From Hyphomicrobiaceae bacterium (GTDB lineage Bacteria > Pseudomonadota > Alphaproteobacteria > Rhizobiales > Aestuariivirgaceae): a stretch of DNA of 64,000 bases. Below are positions 54,716 through 64,000 of the stretch, piece after piece. The position numbers were made by a program, and so were the translations under genes. Position 1 is the stretch's first letter. The number at the start of each line of letters is the position of its first letter. The DNA lies in the NCBI GenBank assembly GCA_900298995.1, contig OMIC01000003.1, positions 1 through 64,000 of the forward strand, in the 5' to 3' direction. The notes under the pieces were generated by a model. That model worked only from the letters and a program-made list of their open reading frames with translations. It did no database searches and had not been told where the DNA came from.

Positions 54716-55153
54716 TCAGGCTCTGGTTCCGGCCTGCCAGTCGAACGGTACTTCGGACCGCAGTCTGCGGCGCAATTGCCCCGGGCTCACGCCATAGCTG
54801 CGGCGAAACGACGACGTGAAGTGGCTCTGGCTCGAGAACCCGAGCGCATAGGCAATTTCGGCCAGCGGCAGGCGGGCGTCCAACAGCATACGTTCGGCAG
54901 CTGCGAAGCGGCGGCTCAGCACGAACTGGTGGGGTGTCTGACCCGTGCCTGTCTTGAACAGGCTGATGAGCTGAATCTTGCTTAGACCGCTGATCGCGCA
55001 CAGCGAGGCAAGATCAAGCGGCTCGCCCAGATGCGTGTCGACATGGGTCCGCAGCAGGCTCAGCCGGTCGGCGTGCCTGCTTGCCGCGCATGACTGGAGG
55101 TCGTGAACCAGATCGCTTGAGTTTTCGAGGATCATCTCGCACCGGCAAAGCAT
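54716..55153 (-). CDS. AraC-type regulator consisting of the DNA-binding domain
   Basis: This 145-residue protein is almost entirely an AraC/XylS helix-turn-helix region (about 35-140): LDLASLCAISGLSKIQLISLFKTGTGQTPHQFVLSRR, then LPLAEIAYALGFSSQSHFTSSFRRSYGVSPGQLRRR. It lacks the usual N-terminal effector domain, as do MarA and SoxS. It is divergent from gadB with a 197-bp shared region, so it likely regulates the acid-resistance operon. ATG 55135 is an alternative start. Confidence 0.88.
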   Translation of the reverse strand: MLCRCEMILENSSDLVHDLQSCAASRHADRLSLLRTHVDTHLGEPLDLASLCAISGLSKIQLISLFKTGTGQTPHQFVLSRRFAAAERMLLDARLPLAEIAYALGFSSQSHFTSSFRRSYGVSPGQLRRRLRSEVPFDWQAGTRA

Positions 55154-55179
55154 ATCCCGAAGTTCATGTCACAAAAATA

Positions 55180-55208
55180 TTGCATAGAAAAGGATTTCAA
55201 GAAATAAG
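55180..55208 (+). promoter_or_regulatory. Candidate promoter of the gad operon
   Basis: TTGCAT (55180-55185) and AATAAG (55203-55208) are 17 bp apart, giving a leader of about 135 nt. Matches to the sigma70 consensus are four of six each, so it is only a candidate. GCCTT (55321-55325) and AAGGC (55333-55337) can form a small hairpin beside the ribosome site. Confidence 0.4.
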
Positions 55209-55212
55209 ACTC

Positions 55213-55229
55213 AGTTACGAGTTGTAACT
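55213..55229. promoter_or_regulatory. Inverted repeat, putative operator, in the araC-gadB spacer
   Basis: AGTTAC (55213-55218) and GTAACT (55224-55229) are perfect 6-bp arms with a 5-nt spacer. It sits just downstream of the candidate promoter, near the expected transcription start. It could bind the AraC-type protein or another factor. Seen by eye; no binding data. Confidence 0.45.
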
Positions 55230-55350
55230 ACGAAGAAGCTAGTTCTCTGGTTGCGCCGAACCTGATCGGAAACAGATCCGGGAAAACGAATTTGAAAGAC
55301 GTTGCGTGATCCCACCCATAGCCTTCCAAAAAAAGGCGGGGGGCACTCAC

Positions 55351-56751
55351 ATGGCGATTGTCGATCGTAACTCGATCCGGCACCGGCTTCTGGATTCCAC
55401 ATTCGCGGGCCGCGACACAGCCAAGCCGTTGCCCAAATTCAAGTTTCCGCCGTCGGAACAGACGCCGCGCGACATCTACCAGCTGGTGACTGACGAACTC
55501 TACCTCGACGGCAATCCGCGGCAGAATCTCGCCACCTTCTGCCAGACCTGGGAGGAAGAGGAAGTCCATCGCATCATGGACTTCGCGATCGACCGCAACA
55601 TGATCGACAAGAGCGAGTATCCGCAAACCGCCGAGATCGAGTTGCGCTGCGTGCACATGCTGGCCGATCTCTGGAATGCGCCGGATGCCGCCAATACGGT
55701 TGGAACCTCCACCATCGGCTCGTCGGAGGCCTGCATGCTGGGCGGCATGGCCGCGAAGTGGCGATGGAAGGCGCGGCGCAAGGCCCAGGGCAAGAGCGTC
55801 GACAAGCCGAACCTGGTGTGCGGGCCGGTGCAGGTATGCTGGCACAAGTTCTGCCGCTACTGGGAGGTGGAGCTGCGTGAAATCCCGATGGAACCCGGGA
55901 AGTTCCAGATGGATCCCGAAAGCATGCTGGCGGCCGTCGATGAAAACACCATCTGCGTGGTGCCGACGCTGGGCGTGACCTACACCGGCCACTATGAGCT
56001 TGTGGCACCGCTCGCCGAAGCCCTCGATCGTCTCAACGCCGAGAAGGGCCTCGACATCGACATTCACGTCGATGCCGCGTCCGGCGGTTTCCTCGCCCCC
56101 TTCTGCGCGCCGGAGATGGTCTGGGACTTTCGTAATCCTCGCGTCAAGTCGATCAGCACCTCGGGCCACAAATACGGGCTTGCCCCGCTGGGTGCGGGCT
56201 GGGTGGTCTGGCGCGACAAGGCCGACCTGTCCGATGATCTCATCTTCTCGGTTCCCTATCTGGGCGGCGAGGTCGGCACTTTCGCGATCAATTTCTCGCG
56301 GCCGGCGGGGCAGGTGATTGCGCAGTACTACCTCTTCAACCGGCTGGGCCGGGAGGGCTACAGGCGCATCCAGCAGGCCTGCTACGACACCGCGCATTGG
56401 CTGAGCGCTCAGATCGGCAGGCTCGGCCCCTTCGAGTTCATCAACACCGGCGATCCGAAGACCGGCATACCGGCGGTCTGCTTCAGGGTGAAGGAGGGGG
56501 CAACGCTTCCCTATTCGCTCTACGATCTGTCGGCGAAACTGCTTGAGCGCGGCTGGCAGGTTCCGGCCTTCGCCTTGCCCGGCGGAGCCTCCGGCATCAG
56601 CGTCATGCGGGTGATGATCCGTCAGGGCGTCAGCCGGGACCTGGCTCAGTTGCTTGTCGATGACCTGCGGCGGGCAATGTCGAGCTTCGAGAAACACCCG
56701 GTGAGCGTGCCGCTGACCGAGCGTGAGCGTGGGAGCTACAAGCATGGATGA
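55351..56751 (+). CDS. gadB: Glutamate decarboxylase
   Basis: This 466-residue PLP enzyme converts glutamate to GABA, using a proton. The length equals that of E. coli GadB (466). The Schiff-base lysine Lys274 is in [13 protein letters not shown], equivalent to E. coli Lys276. The penultimate residue is His465 (YKHG), which in E. coli blocks the active site at neutral p[25 protein letters not shown] is the conserved PLP-phosphate region. ATG 55351 is used; the frame is open from 55306. It heads the operon and overlaps the porin gene by 8 bp. Confidence 0.96.
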   Translation: MAIVDRNSIRHRLLDSTFAGRDTAKPLPKFKFPPSEQTPRDIYQLVTDELYLDGNPRQNLATFCQTWEEEEVHRIMDFAIDRNMIDKSEYPQTAEIELRCVHMLADLWNAPDAANTVGTSTIGSSEACMLGGMAAKWRWKARRKAQGKSVDKPNLVCGPVQVCWHKFCRYWEVELREIPMEPGKFQMDPESMLAAVDENTICVVPTLGVTYTGHYELVAPLAEALDRLNAEKGLDIDIHVDAASGGFLAPFCAPEMVWDFRNPRVKSISTSGHKYGLAPLGAGWVVWRDKADLSDDLIFSVPYLGGEVGTFAINFSRPAGQVIAQYYLFNRLGREGYRRIQQACYDTAHWLSAQIGRLGPFEFINTGDPKTGIPAVCFRVKEGATLPYSLYDLSAKLLERGWQVPAFALPGGASGISVMRVMIRQGVSRDLAQLLVDDLRRAMSSFEKHPVSVPLTERERGSYKHG

Positions 56752-58249
56752 TCGGGCTTGCGGCCGCTCTTCTTGGCAAATGGTGAGCTTGCCTCACTTT
56801 GCAATCCGGGGGGCTGGCATCTTCATTCTGGGTCTGGGCGCGGGCCTCGCGCTGGTTGATGATGCCGCGGCTCAGACGGCCGCTTCGCCGCCACCGGGAA
56901 CCAGCTCTACCCCTCTGGTCGATGTCAGCGAGGTTGAGGTGATCGACATCGAAGTCGTGGGGCGGACCTATGGCGGCAAATCGGCTGCATCCGATCTGGT
57001 GAAGAGGCAGACCGCCCCGCGGCGCGAGGCCGCGGCGGCCGTGCCGAAGACCGGCGACTGGTTCGAGGATTGGCTCAAGGGCTCCTCGGCGCTCGGCGAC
57101 TGGGGCGGAGAGCGCAAGAAACTCGAGGACACCGGTCTGACATTGAGCGGCTTCACCGTCACCGCGCTGATGGGCAACACCTCGGGCGGAACACGGCAGT
57201 CCTCGGCGCCGGCGAACTCGACCTTGCTGGCCGCAGATCTTGATTTCGGAAAGTTCTCTGGTCTGACCGGCTTCCTGATTCACGCCGAAGGCTGGCTTGC
57301 AGGCGGCAGCAACATGTCGACGAAGGGCCGCATCAACAATCTGTTCAATGTCGCGAGCGCTTACACTCCACATGGCGCCTATCTCGGCCAGCTCTACGCC
57401 CAGCAGCAACTCCTCGATGACAAGTTGGAGATCCAGGTGGGCCGGATGACGACCGCGAATAACTTTGCGGCTCTTCCGGTTGCTGCGGATTATGTCAGCG
57501 TTGCCGTGAACGCCATTCCGCTGAGCCAGCCGCTCAATACCGTCCCGTTCACGAGTTACCCCTCGACACAATGGGCTGCGGTTGCCACGATCAAACCGGA
57601 GTCGCGGTTTGAGTTTGCCGGCGGCGTTTACACCGCAAACGCCAAGGCCTCGGCTCTCAAGGGAACCGGCGGAACCGATTTTGACTTCGATCTTGACGAT
57701 GGGCTCATGGCCATTGGCCAGATGACCTATCTTCACCAGCAGGCCAAGGGCGACAAGGGCCTGCCCGGCACCTACTACCTGGGTGCATTCTATGCCGGGG
57801 ACAGCTATGCGCGGCTTGACGGCAAGGGAGGCCACGGGCCGAAGCACGAGGAGACCGGGAACTTCGGCTTCTACGTAATGGGCCAGCAGATGATCTACCG
57901 TGAAGGAGGCCCCGGCAGTTCAGAGGGCCTCACGCCATGGTTCTCGATCGCCATTCAGCCGGATGAGGCCATCAACAAAATGCCTGTGATGCTTGCCGGC
58001 GGAGCGAGCTATGAGGGGCTCCTGCCGGGCCGTGACACTGACACGGCGGCCTTCGCGGTCTATTACGGCAAGCTCAGCGGTGACCTGCGCAATGTGACCG
58101 CCGAGACCGTGTTCGAGGTCAACTACACGCTTTGGGCAACGCCCTGGCTCGGGATCACGCCTGATTTCCAATACATCATCAATCCCAATGGTGACACGGA
58201 TCGGTCCGATGTGGCGGTTCTTGGCGCGCAGCTATTGGTGAATTTCTGA
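56744..58249 (+). CDS. OprB-like carbohydrate porin
   Basis: This 501-residue outer-membrane protein has a signal sequence (hydrophobic [22 protein letters not shown]) and an OprB-type beta-barrel: [20 protein letters not shown] near the start, [10 protein letters not shown], and a C-terminal aromatic ending [10 protein letters not shown]. An acidic or Ser/Pro-rich stretch precedes the barrel. It begins 8 bp before the gadB stop with GGGAG as ribosome site; ATG 56780 is an alternative. Its place in a gad operon is unusual; it may admit glutamate or glutamine. Confidence 0.85.
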   Translation: MDDRACGRSSWQMVSLPHFAIRGAGIFILGLGAGLALVDDAAAQTAASPPPGTSSTPLVDVSEVEVIDIEVVGRTYGGKSAASDLVKRQTAPRREAAAAVPKTGDWFEDWLKGSSALGDWGGERKKLEDTGLTLSGFTVTALMGNTSGGTRQSSAPANSTLLAADLDFGKFSGLTGFLIHAEGWLAGGSNMSTKGRINNLFNVASAYTPHGAYLGQLYAQQQLLDDKLEIQVGRMTTANNFAALPVAADYVSVAVNAIPLSQPLNTVPFTSYPSTQWAAVATIKPESRFEFAGGVYTANAKASALKGTGGTDFDFDLDDGLMAIGQMTYLHQQAKGDKGLPGTYYLGAFYAGDSYARLDGKGGHGPKHEETGNFGFYVMGQQMIYREGGPGSSEGLTPWFSIAIQPDEAINKMPVMLAGGASYEGLLPGRDTDTAAFAVYYGKLSGDLRNVTAETVFEVNYTLWATPWLGITPDFQYIINPNGDTDRSDVAVLGAQLLVNF

Positions 58250-58294
58250 GGCGAGAGCAGCGGTCTGGCTGCGAATTGAGGGGAGAACTCGAGG

Positions 58295-59809
58295 ATGGCA
58301 AAGGAAACCGCGGTCAGGTCTGGCGGGTCGCCGGTGGCCTCCACCATAAAATTGTCGGTGATGACGCTGGCGATCATGAATGTCGCGGCGGTCGTCAGCC
58401 TGCGCGGCCTTCCCGCCGAGGCGGAGTATGGCCTGGGTTCGATCTTCTACTATCTCTTCGCCGCCGTCGTGTTCCTGATCCCGGTCTCGCTCGTTGCGGC
58501 GGAACTGGCGGCGGGCTGGCCTCAGAAGGGTGGCGTCTACCGCTGGGTTGGCGAGGCCTTCGGGCCGCGTCTCGGCTTTCTGGCAATCTGGCTGCTCTGG
58601 ATCGAAAGCACGATCTGGTTCCCGACCGTGCTCACCTTCGCCGCTGTGTCGCTCGCCTTCATCGGTCCTGATCAAAAGTGGGACGAGGCCTTCGCAGCCC
58701 AGAAGATGTATGTGCTCGCCGTCTGCCTCATCGTCTATTGGGGCGCAACCCTCGTCAACATGCGTGGCGTCGAGGCCGGTGCCAAGCTCAGCAAATATGG
58801 CGCGCTCATCGGCACCATCATTCCGGGCGGCATCATCATCGTCTTCGGCGTGATCTGGCTGATCATGGGCAAGCCCCTGCAGATGCCGGTTTCCGCGGGC
58901 GACCTGATCCCGGACCTCACCAACATCAACAATCTTGTTCTGGCCTCCAGCATCTTCCTCTTCTATGCCGGCATGGAGATGTCTGCGGTCCACGTGAAAG
59001 ACATTGACAATCCAACGGTCAACTATCCCAAGGCCATCTTCCTGTCCTCGATCATTACCGTCGTTCTGTTCGTTTTCGGCACGCTGGCGATTGGCTTCAT
59101 CATTCCGCAGGCTCAGATCAACCTGACCCAGAGCCTGCTTGTCGCCTATGACGACTTCTTCAACGCCTTCGGCCTCGGCTTCCTCGGGCCTGTTCTTGCC
59201 ATCGCACTGGCCATTGGCGTTCTCGCGGGTGTCTCGACCTGGATTGGCGGCCCCTCCCGTGGGCTTCTCGCGGTCGGCCAGTCCGGCTATCTGCCGCCCT
59301 TCATGCAGAAGACCAACAAGGCGGGCGTGCAGGTCAACATCCTCATCATTCAGGGTGTGATCGTGTCGTTGCTGACGCTGCTGTTCGTGGTGTTGCCCTC
59401 GGTGCAGGCCGTCTACCAGATCCTCAGCCAGCTGACGATCACGCTCTATCTCATCATGTATCTGCTGATGTTCGCGGCCGCCATCTGGTTGCGCATCAGG
59501 AACCCCCGCCATCCGAGGCCCTACAGCGTTCCGGGCGGCGCCGTGGGCATGTATGTGATCGGCGCGGTCGGGTTCCTCGGCGCATTGCTGGCCTTCGTGC
59601 TGAGTTTCTTCCCGCCCTCGCAGATCTCGGTTGGCAGCCCCGCCACCTTCATCGGCTTCCTGATCGCGGGCAACGTCCTTTTCGTTGCCATTCCCTTCGT
59701 GATCTATGCGATGCGCAAGCCGGAGTGGAAGACCGCGACGGGGGACGCGGCCATGGAGCCGTTCTCCTGGGAGCAGCCCGGCGCCGCGCCGAAGCCCGGA
59801 AGCCGCTGA
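58295..59809 (+). CDS. gadC: Glutamate/GABA antiporter, GadC-like
   Basis: This 504-residue APC-family antiporter resembles E. coli GadC (511). LSVMTLAIMNVAAVVSLRGLPAEAEYGLGSIFYYLFAAVVFLIP opens the first helices, and AGMEMSAVHVKDIDNPTVNYPKAIFLS and GVSTWIGGPSRGLLAVGQSGYLPP are family landmarks. It exchanges external glutamate for internal GABA. It follows the porin by 45 bp and precedes glutaminase by 13 bp. The substrate is inferred from context. Confidence 0.9.
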   Translation: MAKETAVRSGGSPVASTIKLSVMTLAIMNVAAVVSLRGLPAEAEYGLGSIFYYLFAAVVFLIPVSLVAAELAAGWPQKGGVYRWVGEAFGPRLGFLAIWLLWIESTIWFPTVLTFAAVSLAFIGPDQKWDEAFAAQKMYVLAVCLIVYWGATLVNMRGVEAGAKLSKYGALIGTIIPGGIIIVFGVIWLIMGKPLQMPVSAGDLIPDLTNINNLVLASSIFLFYAGMEMSAVHVKDIDNPTVNYPKAIFLSSIITVVLFVFGTLAIGFIIPQAQINLTQSLLVAYDDFFNAFGLGFLGPVLAIALAIGVLAGVSTWIGGPSRGLLAVGQSGYLPPFMQKTNKAGVQVNILIIQGVIVSLLTLLFVVLPSVQAVYQILSQLTITLYLIMYLLMFAAAIWLRIRNPRHPRPYSVPGGAVGMYVIGAVGFLGALLAFVLSFFPPSQISVGSPATFIGFLIAGNVLFVAIPFVIYAMRKPEWKTATGDAAMEPFSWEQPGAAPKPGSR

Positions 59810-59822
59810 CAAGGGGGCAGTC

Positions 59823-60773
59823 ATGACGGGGTCTGGCCAAAGCACTGTCGCGGATGCGCTGGAGCAAGCCCTGCGGGAGGTCTACGAGGCTGTGCGCGGC
59901 GTGCAGGGGGGCAAGAATGCCTCCTATATCCCGGCGCTCGCGGAGGTGAACCCCGAACTGTTTGGCATCGCCGTCGTGACCAGGGATGGCGCCACCCATG
60001 AAATCGGCGATACGCGGCATGAATTCGCGATCGAGTCGATTTCCAAGGTGTTCAGCATGGCGCTGGCCATCGAGGAGGCCGGGCCCGAGACGGTGCGGTC
60101 CAAGATCGGCGCGAACCCCACGGGTCTGCCGTTCAACTCGGTGATCGCCGTCGAGTTGCATGGCGGCAAGCCATTGTCGCCGCTGGTCAATGCCGGGGCA
60201 ATGTCGACGGTGAGCCTGCTCGGCGCGGCCTCCGCCGCCGAGCGCTGGCAGAAGCTGCTCGCCTGCTACGGGCGCTTTGCGGGCCGGCCGCTGGCGCTGA
60301 TGGATGAGGTCTATCGCTCCGAGGCGGCGAGCAACTTTCACAACCGTGGCATCGCCTGGCTCCTCTACAGCTATGGCACGATGTATTGCGAACCGATGGA
60401 GGCCTGCGATGTCTACACCCGCCAGTGCTCGCTCGCGGTAACGGCCCATGATCTCGCCGTGATGGGCGCCACGCTGGCCTCGGGCGGCGTCAACCCCCTG
60501 ACCGGCGAGCGGGTGATTTCGGCTGCCCATGTGCCCCATGTGCTGGCCGAGATGACCATGGAGGGGCTGTACGACGCCTCGGGCGACTGGGCTTTCACAA
60601 CCGGCCTGCCGGGGAAGAGCGGCGTCGGAGGCGGGCTTCTGGCCGTGGCGCCGGGCAGGATGGCCATCGCCGCCTTTGCCCCGCCGCTGGATGCGGCGGG
60701 CAACAGCGTCAGGGCGGTGCGGGCGGTGAGCCAGTTCGCCAACAGGCTCGGCCTCAACGTCTTCTCCGTGTGA
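59823..60773 (+). CDS. glsA: Glutaminase
   Basis: This 316-residue serine-beta-lactamase-like enzyme hydrolyses glutamine to glutamate and ammonia. The catalytic Ser72-x-x-Lys75 pair is in FAIESISKVFSM, and NPTGLPFNSV and GLPGKSGVGGGLLAV complete the pocket. Ammonia release consumes protons and glutamate feeds GadB, so its place next to gadC fits glutamine-dependent acid resistance. Start ATG is 59823 within an open frame from 59706. Confidence 0.95.
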   Translation: MTGSGQSTVADALEQALREVYEAVRGVQGGKNASYIPALAEVNPELFGIAVVTRDGATHEIGDTRHEFAIESISKVFSMALAIEEAGPETVRSKIGANPTGLPFNSVIAVELHGGKPLSPLVNAGAMSTVSLLGAASAAERWQKLLACYGRFAGRPLALMDEVYRSEAASNFHNRGIAWLLYSYGTMYCEPMEACDVYTRQCSLAVTAHDLAVMGATLASGGVNPLTGERVISAAHVPHVLAEMTMEGLYDASGDWAFTTGLPGKSGVGGGLLAVAPGRMAIAAFAPPLDAAGNSVRAVRAVSQFANRLGLNVFSV

Positions 60774-60789
60774 CGGGATCAGGGACTCA

Positions 60790-62067
60790 ATGGAACAGCA
60801 AACAGGTCAGGCCCTGAGCCTCTGGTCGGTGGTTGCACTTGGCGTAGGCTCGATGGTGGGGGCGGGCATTTTCGCGCTGCTGGGGCTGGTGGGCGCCAAG
60901 GCCGGATCGGCGGCCTGGATTTCCTTTCTGGTGTCCGGCGTGGTCGCGCTGCTGGCCGGCTATTCCTATGCCAAGCTGATCGCCACCTTTCCCTCCTCGG
61001 GCGGCATCGTCGAGTTTCTGGCCCGCGGGCTTGGCAATGGCGTCGCCGCCGGAACCTTTTCGCTCCTGTATTATGTGACCCTCGTCATCGGCTCGGCCAT
61101 GGTCGCGAAAGCGTTCGGCGCCTACGCCGACCGGCTTCTGTTCTCCGGCGATGGTCAGGGCTTCGTGTGGGCCGACGCCTGCGCCAGCCTGCTCGTGATC
61201 GTGCTTGCCGTCGTCAATGTCGTCAGCGTCTCGAGCGTCGGCAGGATCGAGACGCTGATCGTCGCGGTCAAGCTCGCCATCCTCGCGATCTTCATGATGG
61301 CGGCCCTGAGCGTGGTGAAGCCCGCTCTGCTCGCGCCCGAGAACTATGGATCGCCGAGGGGCATCGCCGATACGCTGGGGCTGACCTTTCTGGCCTATGC
61401 CGGCTTCGGGATCATGGCCAATGCCGCGGGTAATGTGCGCGATGCCAGGCGCACGGTGCCGCGGGCCTTCTTCATTGCCATCGCCATCGTCATGGTGCTC
61501 TATCTGGGGCTTGCCGTGGCGGTGTTCGGAAGCCTGCCGCTGCCGCTTGTCGAACACTACAAGGAAACGGTTCTCGCCGAGGCCGCCCGGCCGCTGTTTG
61601 GCAATGCGGGCTTCGTGGTCATGTCGCTAGCGGCCTTGCTCTCGACGGCATCGGCGGTCAATTCGAACCTGTTCGGCGAGATGAACGTCGCCTATCATCA
61701 GGCTCAGCTCGGCCAGCTCCCGGAGGCGTTCAACCGCAAGCTCTGGAACACCGCGGCCCAGGGCTTTGCACTGTCGCTCATCATCATCCTGCTGATGATC
61801 AACTTCATGCATCTGAGCAGCATCGCGGCCCTCACCAGCCTCTCCTTCATCCTGTGCTATCTGGCCGTGCACGCGGCCCATTACCGCACCGCCCGGCAGA
61901 CCGGGGGCTCCCGCGTGCTGATCGCGCTCGGTTTCGTGAGCCTTGCCGCCGTCTTCGTCATGGTGCTCGCGGGCATGGTGGTGAGCTCGCCCGTGCCGGT
62001 GATCATGTTCGGCTTCTTCGTGCTGATCTGCGCTGGCCTGCAGCTGCTTCTCAAGCGCGAACGCTAG
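60790..62067 (+). CDS. APC-family amino acid permease
   Basis: This 425-residue permease has about 12 hydrophobic segments. [23 protein letters not shown] is the unwound first helix with its Gly-rich substrate motif, and [29 protein letters not shown] is a second landmark. It differs from GadC. Placed 16 bp after glsA, it may import glutamine or another amino acid. It converges on nadK with a 4-bp overlap. Confidence 0.87.
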   Translation: MEQQTGQALSLWSVVALGVGSMVGAGIFALLGLVGAKAGSAAWISFLVSGVVALLAGYSYAKLIATFPSSGGIVEFLARGLGNGVAAGTFSLLYYVTLVIGSAMVAKAFGAYADRLLFSGDGQGFVWADACASLLVIVLAVVNVVSVSSVGRIETLIVAVKLAILAIFMMAALSVVKPALLAPENYGSPRGIADTLGLTFLAYAGFGIMANAAGNVRDARRTVPRAFFIAIAIVMVLYLGLAVAVFGSLPLPLVEHYKETVLAEAARPLFGNAGFVVMSLAALLSTASAVNSNLFGEMNVAYHQAQLGQLPEAFNRKLWNTAAQGFALSLIIILLMINFMHLSSIAALTSLSFILCYLAVHAAHYRTARQTGGSRVLIALGFVSLAAVFVMVLAGMVVSSPVPVIMFGFFVLICAGLQLLLKRER

Positions 62068-62831
62068 AACCGGAACTGCTCTCTGAGCACCCGTTCCGCG
62101 AGGGAGTGTCCGGGGTCGAACAGGATCCTTGCGGATTTGCCCTGATCCTGGGCGATCTCGACCTCGCGCACGTGACGCACTTCGACATGATCGGCTACTG
62201 CCGCAACGGGCCGTTTTTCGCTTTCGAGCACGGTGATGGTGACGCGTGCCTGTTGCGGAAGAATGGCGCCGCGCCAGCCGCGCGGGCGGAAGGCGCTGAT
62301 CGGCGTGAGTGCCAAGAGTTCCGAATTGATGGGCAGGATCGGCCCGTGGGCGGAGAGATTGTAGGCGGTGCTGCCCGCCGGTGTGGCAACCAGGATGCCA
62401 TCGCAGATCAGCTCGTCGATGCGCGGCTTGTGGTCGATGGAAATCATGAGCTTGGCGGCCTGGTGGCGTTGCCGCAGCAGAGACACTTCATTGAAGGCAA
62501 TGGCGCGGTGCCGCTGGCCGGTTTCGTCAACCGCCGTCATGCTGAGCGGATGGATGGTGGTGAGCTCTGCCGCGGCCAGTCTCTCCAGCAGATTGGCCTC
62601 TGCGTAGTCGTTCATCAGGAAGCCGACTGTGCCCCGGTTCATCCCGTAGATCGGGATGCCTGTTGAAACAAAGCGATGCAGGGTCTGCAGCATGAGGCCG
62701 TCGCCGCCGAGGGCGACCACGCAATCCGCCCGGGACGGATCGGCATTGCCATGCAGGCTGCCAAGCCGCTGTGCCGCCTCGCGGGCTTCCGGCGAGTCCG
62801 AGGCCAGGAAGGCGATCGAATTGAATTTCAT
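62064..62831 (-). CDS. nadK: NAD kinase
   Basis: This 255-residue enzyme phosphorylates NAD to NADP. The ATP/NAD motif GGDG is at residues 42-45 ([14 protein letters not shown]), NEVSLLR follows, and [21 protein letters not shown] is typical. ATG 62831 is chosen; the frame is open to 63026. The start is 85 bp from the divergent DUF1636 gene. Confidence 0.94.
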   Translation of the reverse strand: MKFNSIAFLASDSPEAREAAQRLGSLHGNADPSRADCVVALGGDGLMLQTLHRFVSTGIPIYGMNRGTVGFLMNDYAEANLLERLAAAELTTIHPLSMTAVDETGQRHRAIAFNEVSLLRQRHQAAKLMISIDHKPRIDELICDGILVATPAGSTAYNLSAHGPILPINSELLALTPISAFRPRGWRGAILPQQARVTITVLESEKRPVAAVADHVEVRHVREVEIAQDQGKSARILFDPGHSLAERVLREQFRF

Positions 62832-62916
62832 GCCGTTTTCATCGCGTTGACAGGCCCGGATATTGCCTACATGGAAGGACAGCCCCTTGGCAACAGTTTG
62901 CGAGCCGCCCCCTCCG

Positions 62917-63288
62917 ATGCGCGACATTCTCATCTGCAGCACCTGCAAATACTCGGCAACCGACAAGACGGGGCCTGATGGCCGCACCGGTGGCGAGACG
63001 CTGACGGGGCACATGCGCGATGCCATTGCCGCGAAGGGGTTGCCGCTTCAGGTGACCAGCCAGGCCTGCCTGTGGAACTGCAAGCGCCATTGCAGTGTGG
63101 TGCTGCGCGATGGCGCCCGCTTCAGCTACTTTACCGGCGATCATGAGCCGACCCGCGCCCAGGCGGATGCCATTCTTGAATGGTTTCAGATGCATGGCGA
63201 GACGGAGGCAGGCGAGGTGCCGTTCCGGCAGTGGCCTGACCGGATGCGGGGCCACTTCATCGCCCGCATTCCGGCGGTGAAGCCGTGA
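62917..63288 (+). CDS. DUF1636 metal-binding protein
   Basis: This 123-residue protein has [10 protein letters not shown] and [14 protein letters not shown], five cysteines in a thioredoxin-like ferredoxin pattern. DUF1636 genes are usually next to cobalamin genes, and cobU follows with a 4-bp overlap. A role in cobalt or B12 metabolism is inferred. ATG 62917 fits the homology; the frame is open from 62863. Confidence 0.84.
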   Translation: MRDILICSTCKYSATDKTGPDGRTGGETLTGHMRDAIAAKGLPLQVTSQACLWNCKRHCSVVLRDGARFSYFTGDHEPTRAQADAILEWFQMHGETEAGEVPFRQWPDRMRGHFIARIPAVKP

Positions 63289-63791
63289 GCGGGGTCACGC
63301 TGGTTCTGGGCGGGGCCCGGTCCGGCAAGAGTAGCTTTGCCGAGCAGCTTGCCGAAAGCCGCGCTTTACCAAGAACTTACATTGCAACTGCCGAAGCCTT
63401 CGATGATGAGATGGCGGTACGGATTGCCCGTCATCGCGAGGCGAGATCTGGCAAGGGATGGCAGACAGTCGAGGCGCCGCTCGATCCCGCCGCTGCCTTG
63501 CGCGCCGCCAGAGGGCTTGTCCTGATCGATTGCATCACTGTCTGGCTGGGCAATCTCATGCACCATGAGCGGCCGATTGCACCGGCGGTCGAGGATCTGT
63601 GTTCGGCACTCGCGGACAGCGTTTCAAGAGTGATTATGGTCTCGAATGAGGTCGGACTGTCCATCGTGCCCGAGAACGCCATGGCCCGGCGCTTCCGTGA
63701 CGAGCAGGGACTGGCCAATCAGCGTCTGGCTGCAGCAGCGGATGAGGTATTTCTGGTAACCGCAGGAATACCAATGCGAATCAAAGGATGA
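63285..63791 (+). CDS. cobU: Adenosylcobinamide kinase / guanylyltransferase
   Basis: This 168-residue enzyme acts late in cobalamin assembly, phosphorylating adenosylcobinamide and adding GMP. The P-loop GGARSGKS is at residues 9-16, and [25 protein letters not shown] and [31 protein letters not shown] are conserved. It starts with a GTG in the DUF1636 stop (GTGA). It converges on cbiB with an 11-bp overlap. Confidence 0.95.
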   Translation: MSGVTLVLGGARSGKSSFAEQLAESRALPRTYIATAEAFDDEMAVRIARHREARSGKGWQTVEAPLDPAAALRAARGLVLIDCITVWLGNLMHHERPIAPAVEDLCSALADSVSRVIMVSNEVGLSIVPENAMARRFRDEQGLANQRLAAAADEVFLVTAGIPMRIKG

Positions 63792-64000
63792 CGTACAGCG
63801 CGATCAATGCCGCGAACAGCAGCCACATGGCCTTTGAGAAGAGCGACAGGCCGCGCTTGATGTCGCTGCGGTCCATCTCGTCGCGACCTTCGCCCATATA
63901 GGGCAGGTCAATGTGCTCACCTTGATAGCTGCGCGGGCCGCCGAAGCGCAGGCCAAGCGCGGCGGCCATGGCGGCTTCCGGCCAGCCGGCATTGGGCGAC
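63781..64000 (-). CDS. cbiB: Adenosylcobinamide-phosphate synthase CbiB/CobD (partial)
   Basis: The last 72 codons of a minus-strand gene run off the window. [34 protein letters not shown] is the CbiB hallmark, followed by a C-terminal transmembrane helix ([16 protein letters not shown]). The enzyme attaches aminopropanol to the cobyric acid side chain. Its start lies beyond 64000. Confidence 0.88.
   Translation of the reverse strand, partial: SPNAGWPEAAMAAALGLRFGGPRSYQGEHIDLPYMGEGRDEMDRSDIKRGLSLFSKAMWLLFAALIALYVIL

Noticed and set aside
62832-62916. Cobalamin riboswitch before the DUF1636-cobU genes
   Set aside because: Only 85 bp separate nadK and DUF1636, and I see no B12-box; a riboswitch needs about 200 nt.
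1-64000. CRISPR arrays, insertion sequences, prophage or integrated plasmid
   Set aside because: No regular spaced repeats, transposase, integrase, phage structural or conjugation genes were seen.

Overview
The window is a chromosomal segment of an alphaproteobacterium, most likely of the Hyphomicrobiales (Rhizobiales) or a close relative. Evidence includes the short alphaproteobacterial ProS, a single bifunctional Rel/SpoT enzyme, the small families DUF3126, DUF1467 and zf-CHCC, a BTLCP transglutaminase-like protein, a DUF2336 protein, and a perfect CtrA-type box (TTAA-N7-TTAA). GC content is high by eye, with a few AT-rich intergenic spots. I see no insertion sequence, prophage, CRISPR array, plasmid gene or rRNA operon.

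Layout. 0-12 kb: a molybdenum-cofactor fusion protein, map-radC, a CinA-like protein, xanthine phosphoribosyltransferase, two class III aminotransferases (the second behind a strong palindromic operator), a YcaQ-type glycosylase, zf-CHCC, an alpha/beta hydrolase, a crotonase, cysE, DUF3126 and a gamma-carbonic anhydrase. 12-16.7 kb: a secreted molybdopterin-fold protein followed by a membrane histidine kinase and a FixJ-like regulator, then an unknown gene and a BTLCP protein. 16.9-22 kb: two convergent tRNA-Leu genes, an MFS transporter, mgtE and an arylsulfatase. 22-36.9 kb: housekeeping genes, mostly on the plus strand: rpoZ, rel, pyrE, acpS, lepB, rnc, era, recO, mce, DUF1467, proS, lolC/E, lolD, dnaE.

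36.9-47 kb: an FAH-family/Rieske oxygenase pair, PilZ and PAS proteins, a rhomboid protease, folE-hisI, a two-cysteine Fe-S scaffold, a choline-sulfatase-like enzyme, yidD and thrS behind a dispersed palindromic repeat. 47-55 kb: SDR, DUF2256 and an iron-sulfur (6-4) photolyase; a candidate minus-strand small RNA with its own promoter and terminator; nitroreductase-HAD-flavin reductase; and a CtrA-box-led stretch with a pseudo-receiver, an MFS protein and DUF2336. 54.7-62 kb: a glutamate/glutamine acid-resistance cluster made of a divergent AraC-type regulator, gadB, an OprB-like porin, a GadC-like antiporter, glutaminase and a second amino-acid permease. 62-64 kb: nadK and the edge of a cobalamin locus (DUF1636, cobU, partial cbiB).

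How the genes fit together. The acid-resistance cluster is a coherent system: porin entry, glutaminase making glutamate and ammonia, GadB consuming a proton, and GadC exporting GABA. The 22-36 kb block covers transcription, stringent response, RNA processing, protein export and replication. Methylmalonyl-CoA epimerase and the cobalamin genes are consistent with B12-dependent propionyl-CoA metabolism. The most novel-looking items are the candidate small RNA at 49.5 kb, the CtrA-box genes around 50-54 kb, the three-gene sensor module at 12.4-15.3 kb, and the expanded gad operon.
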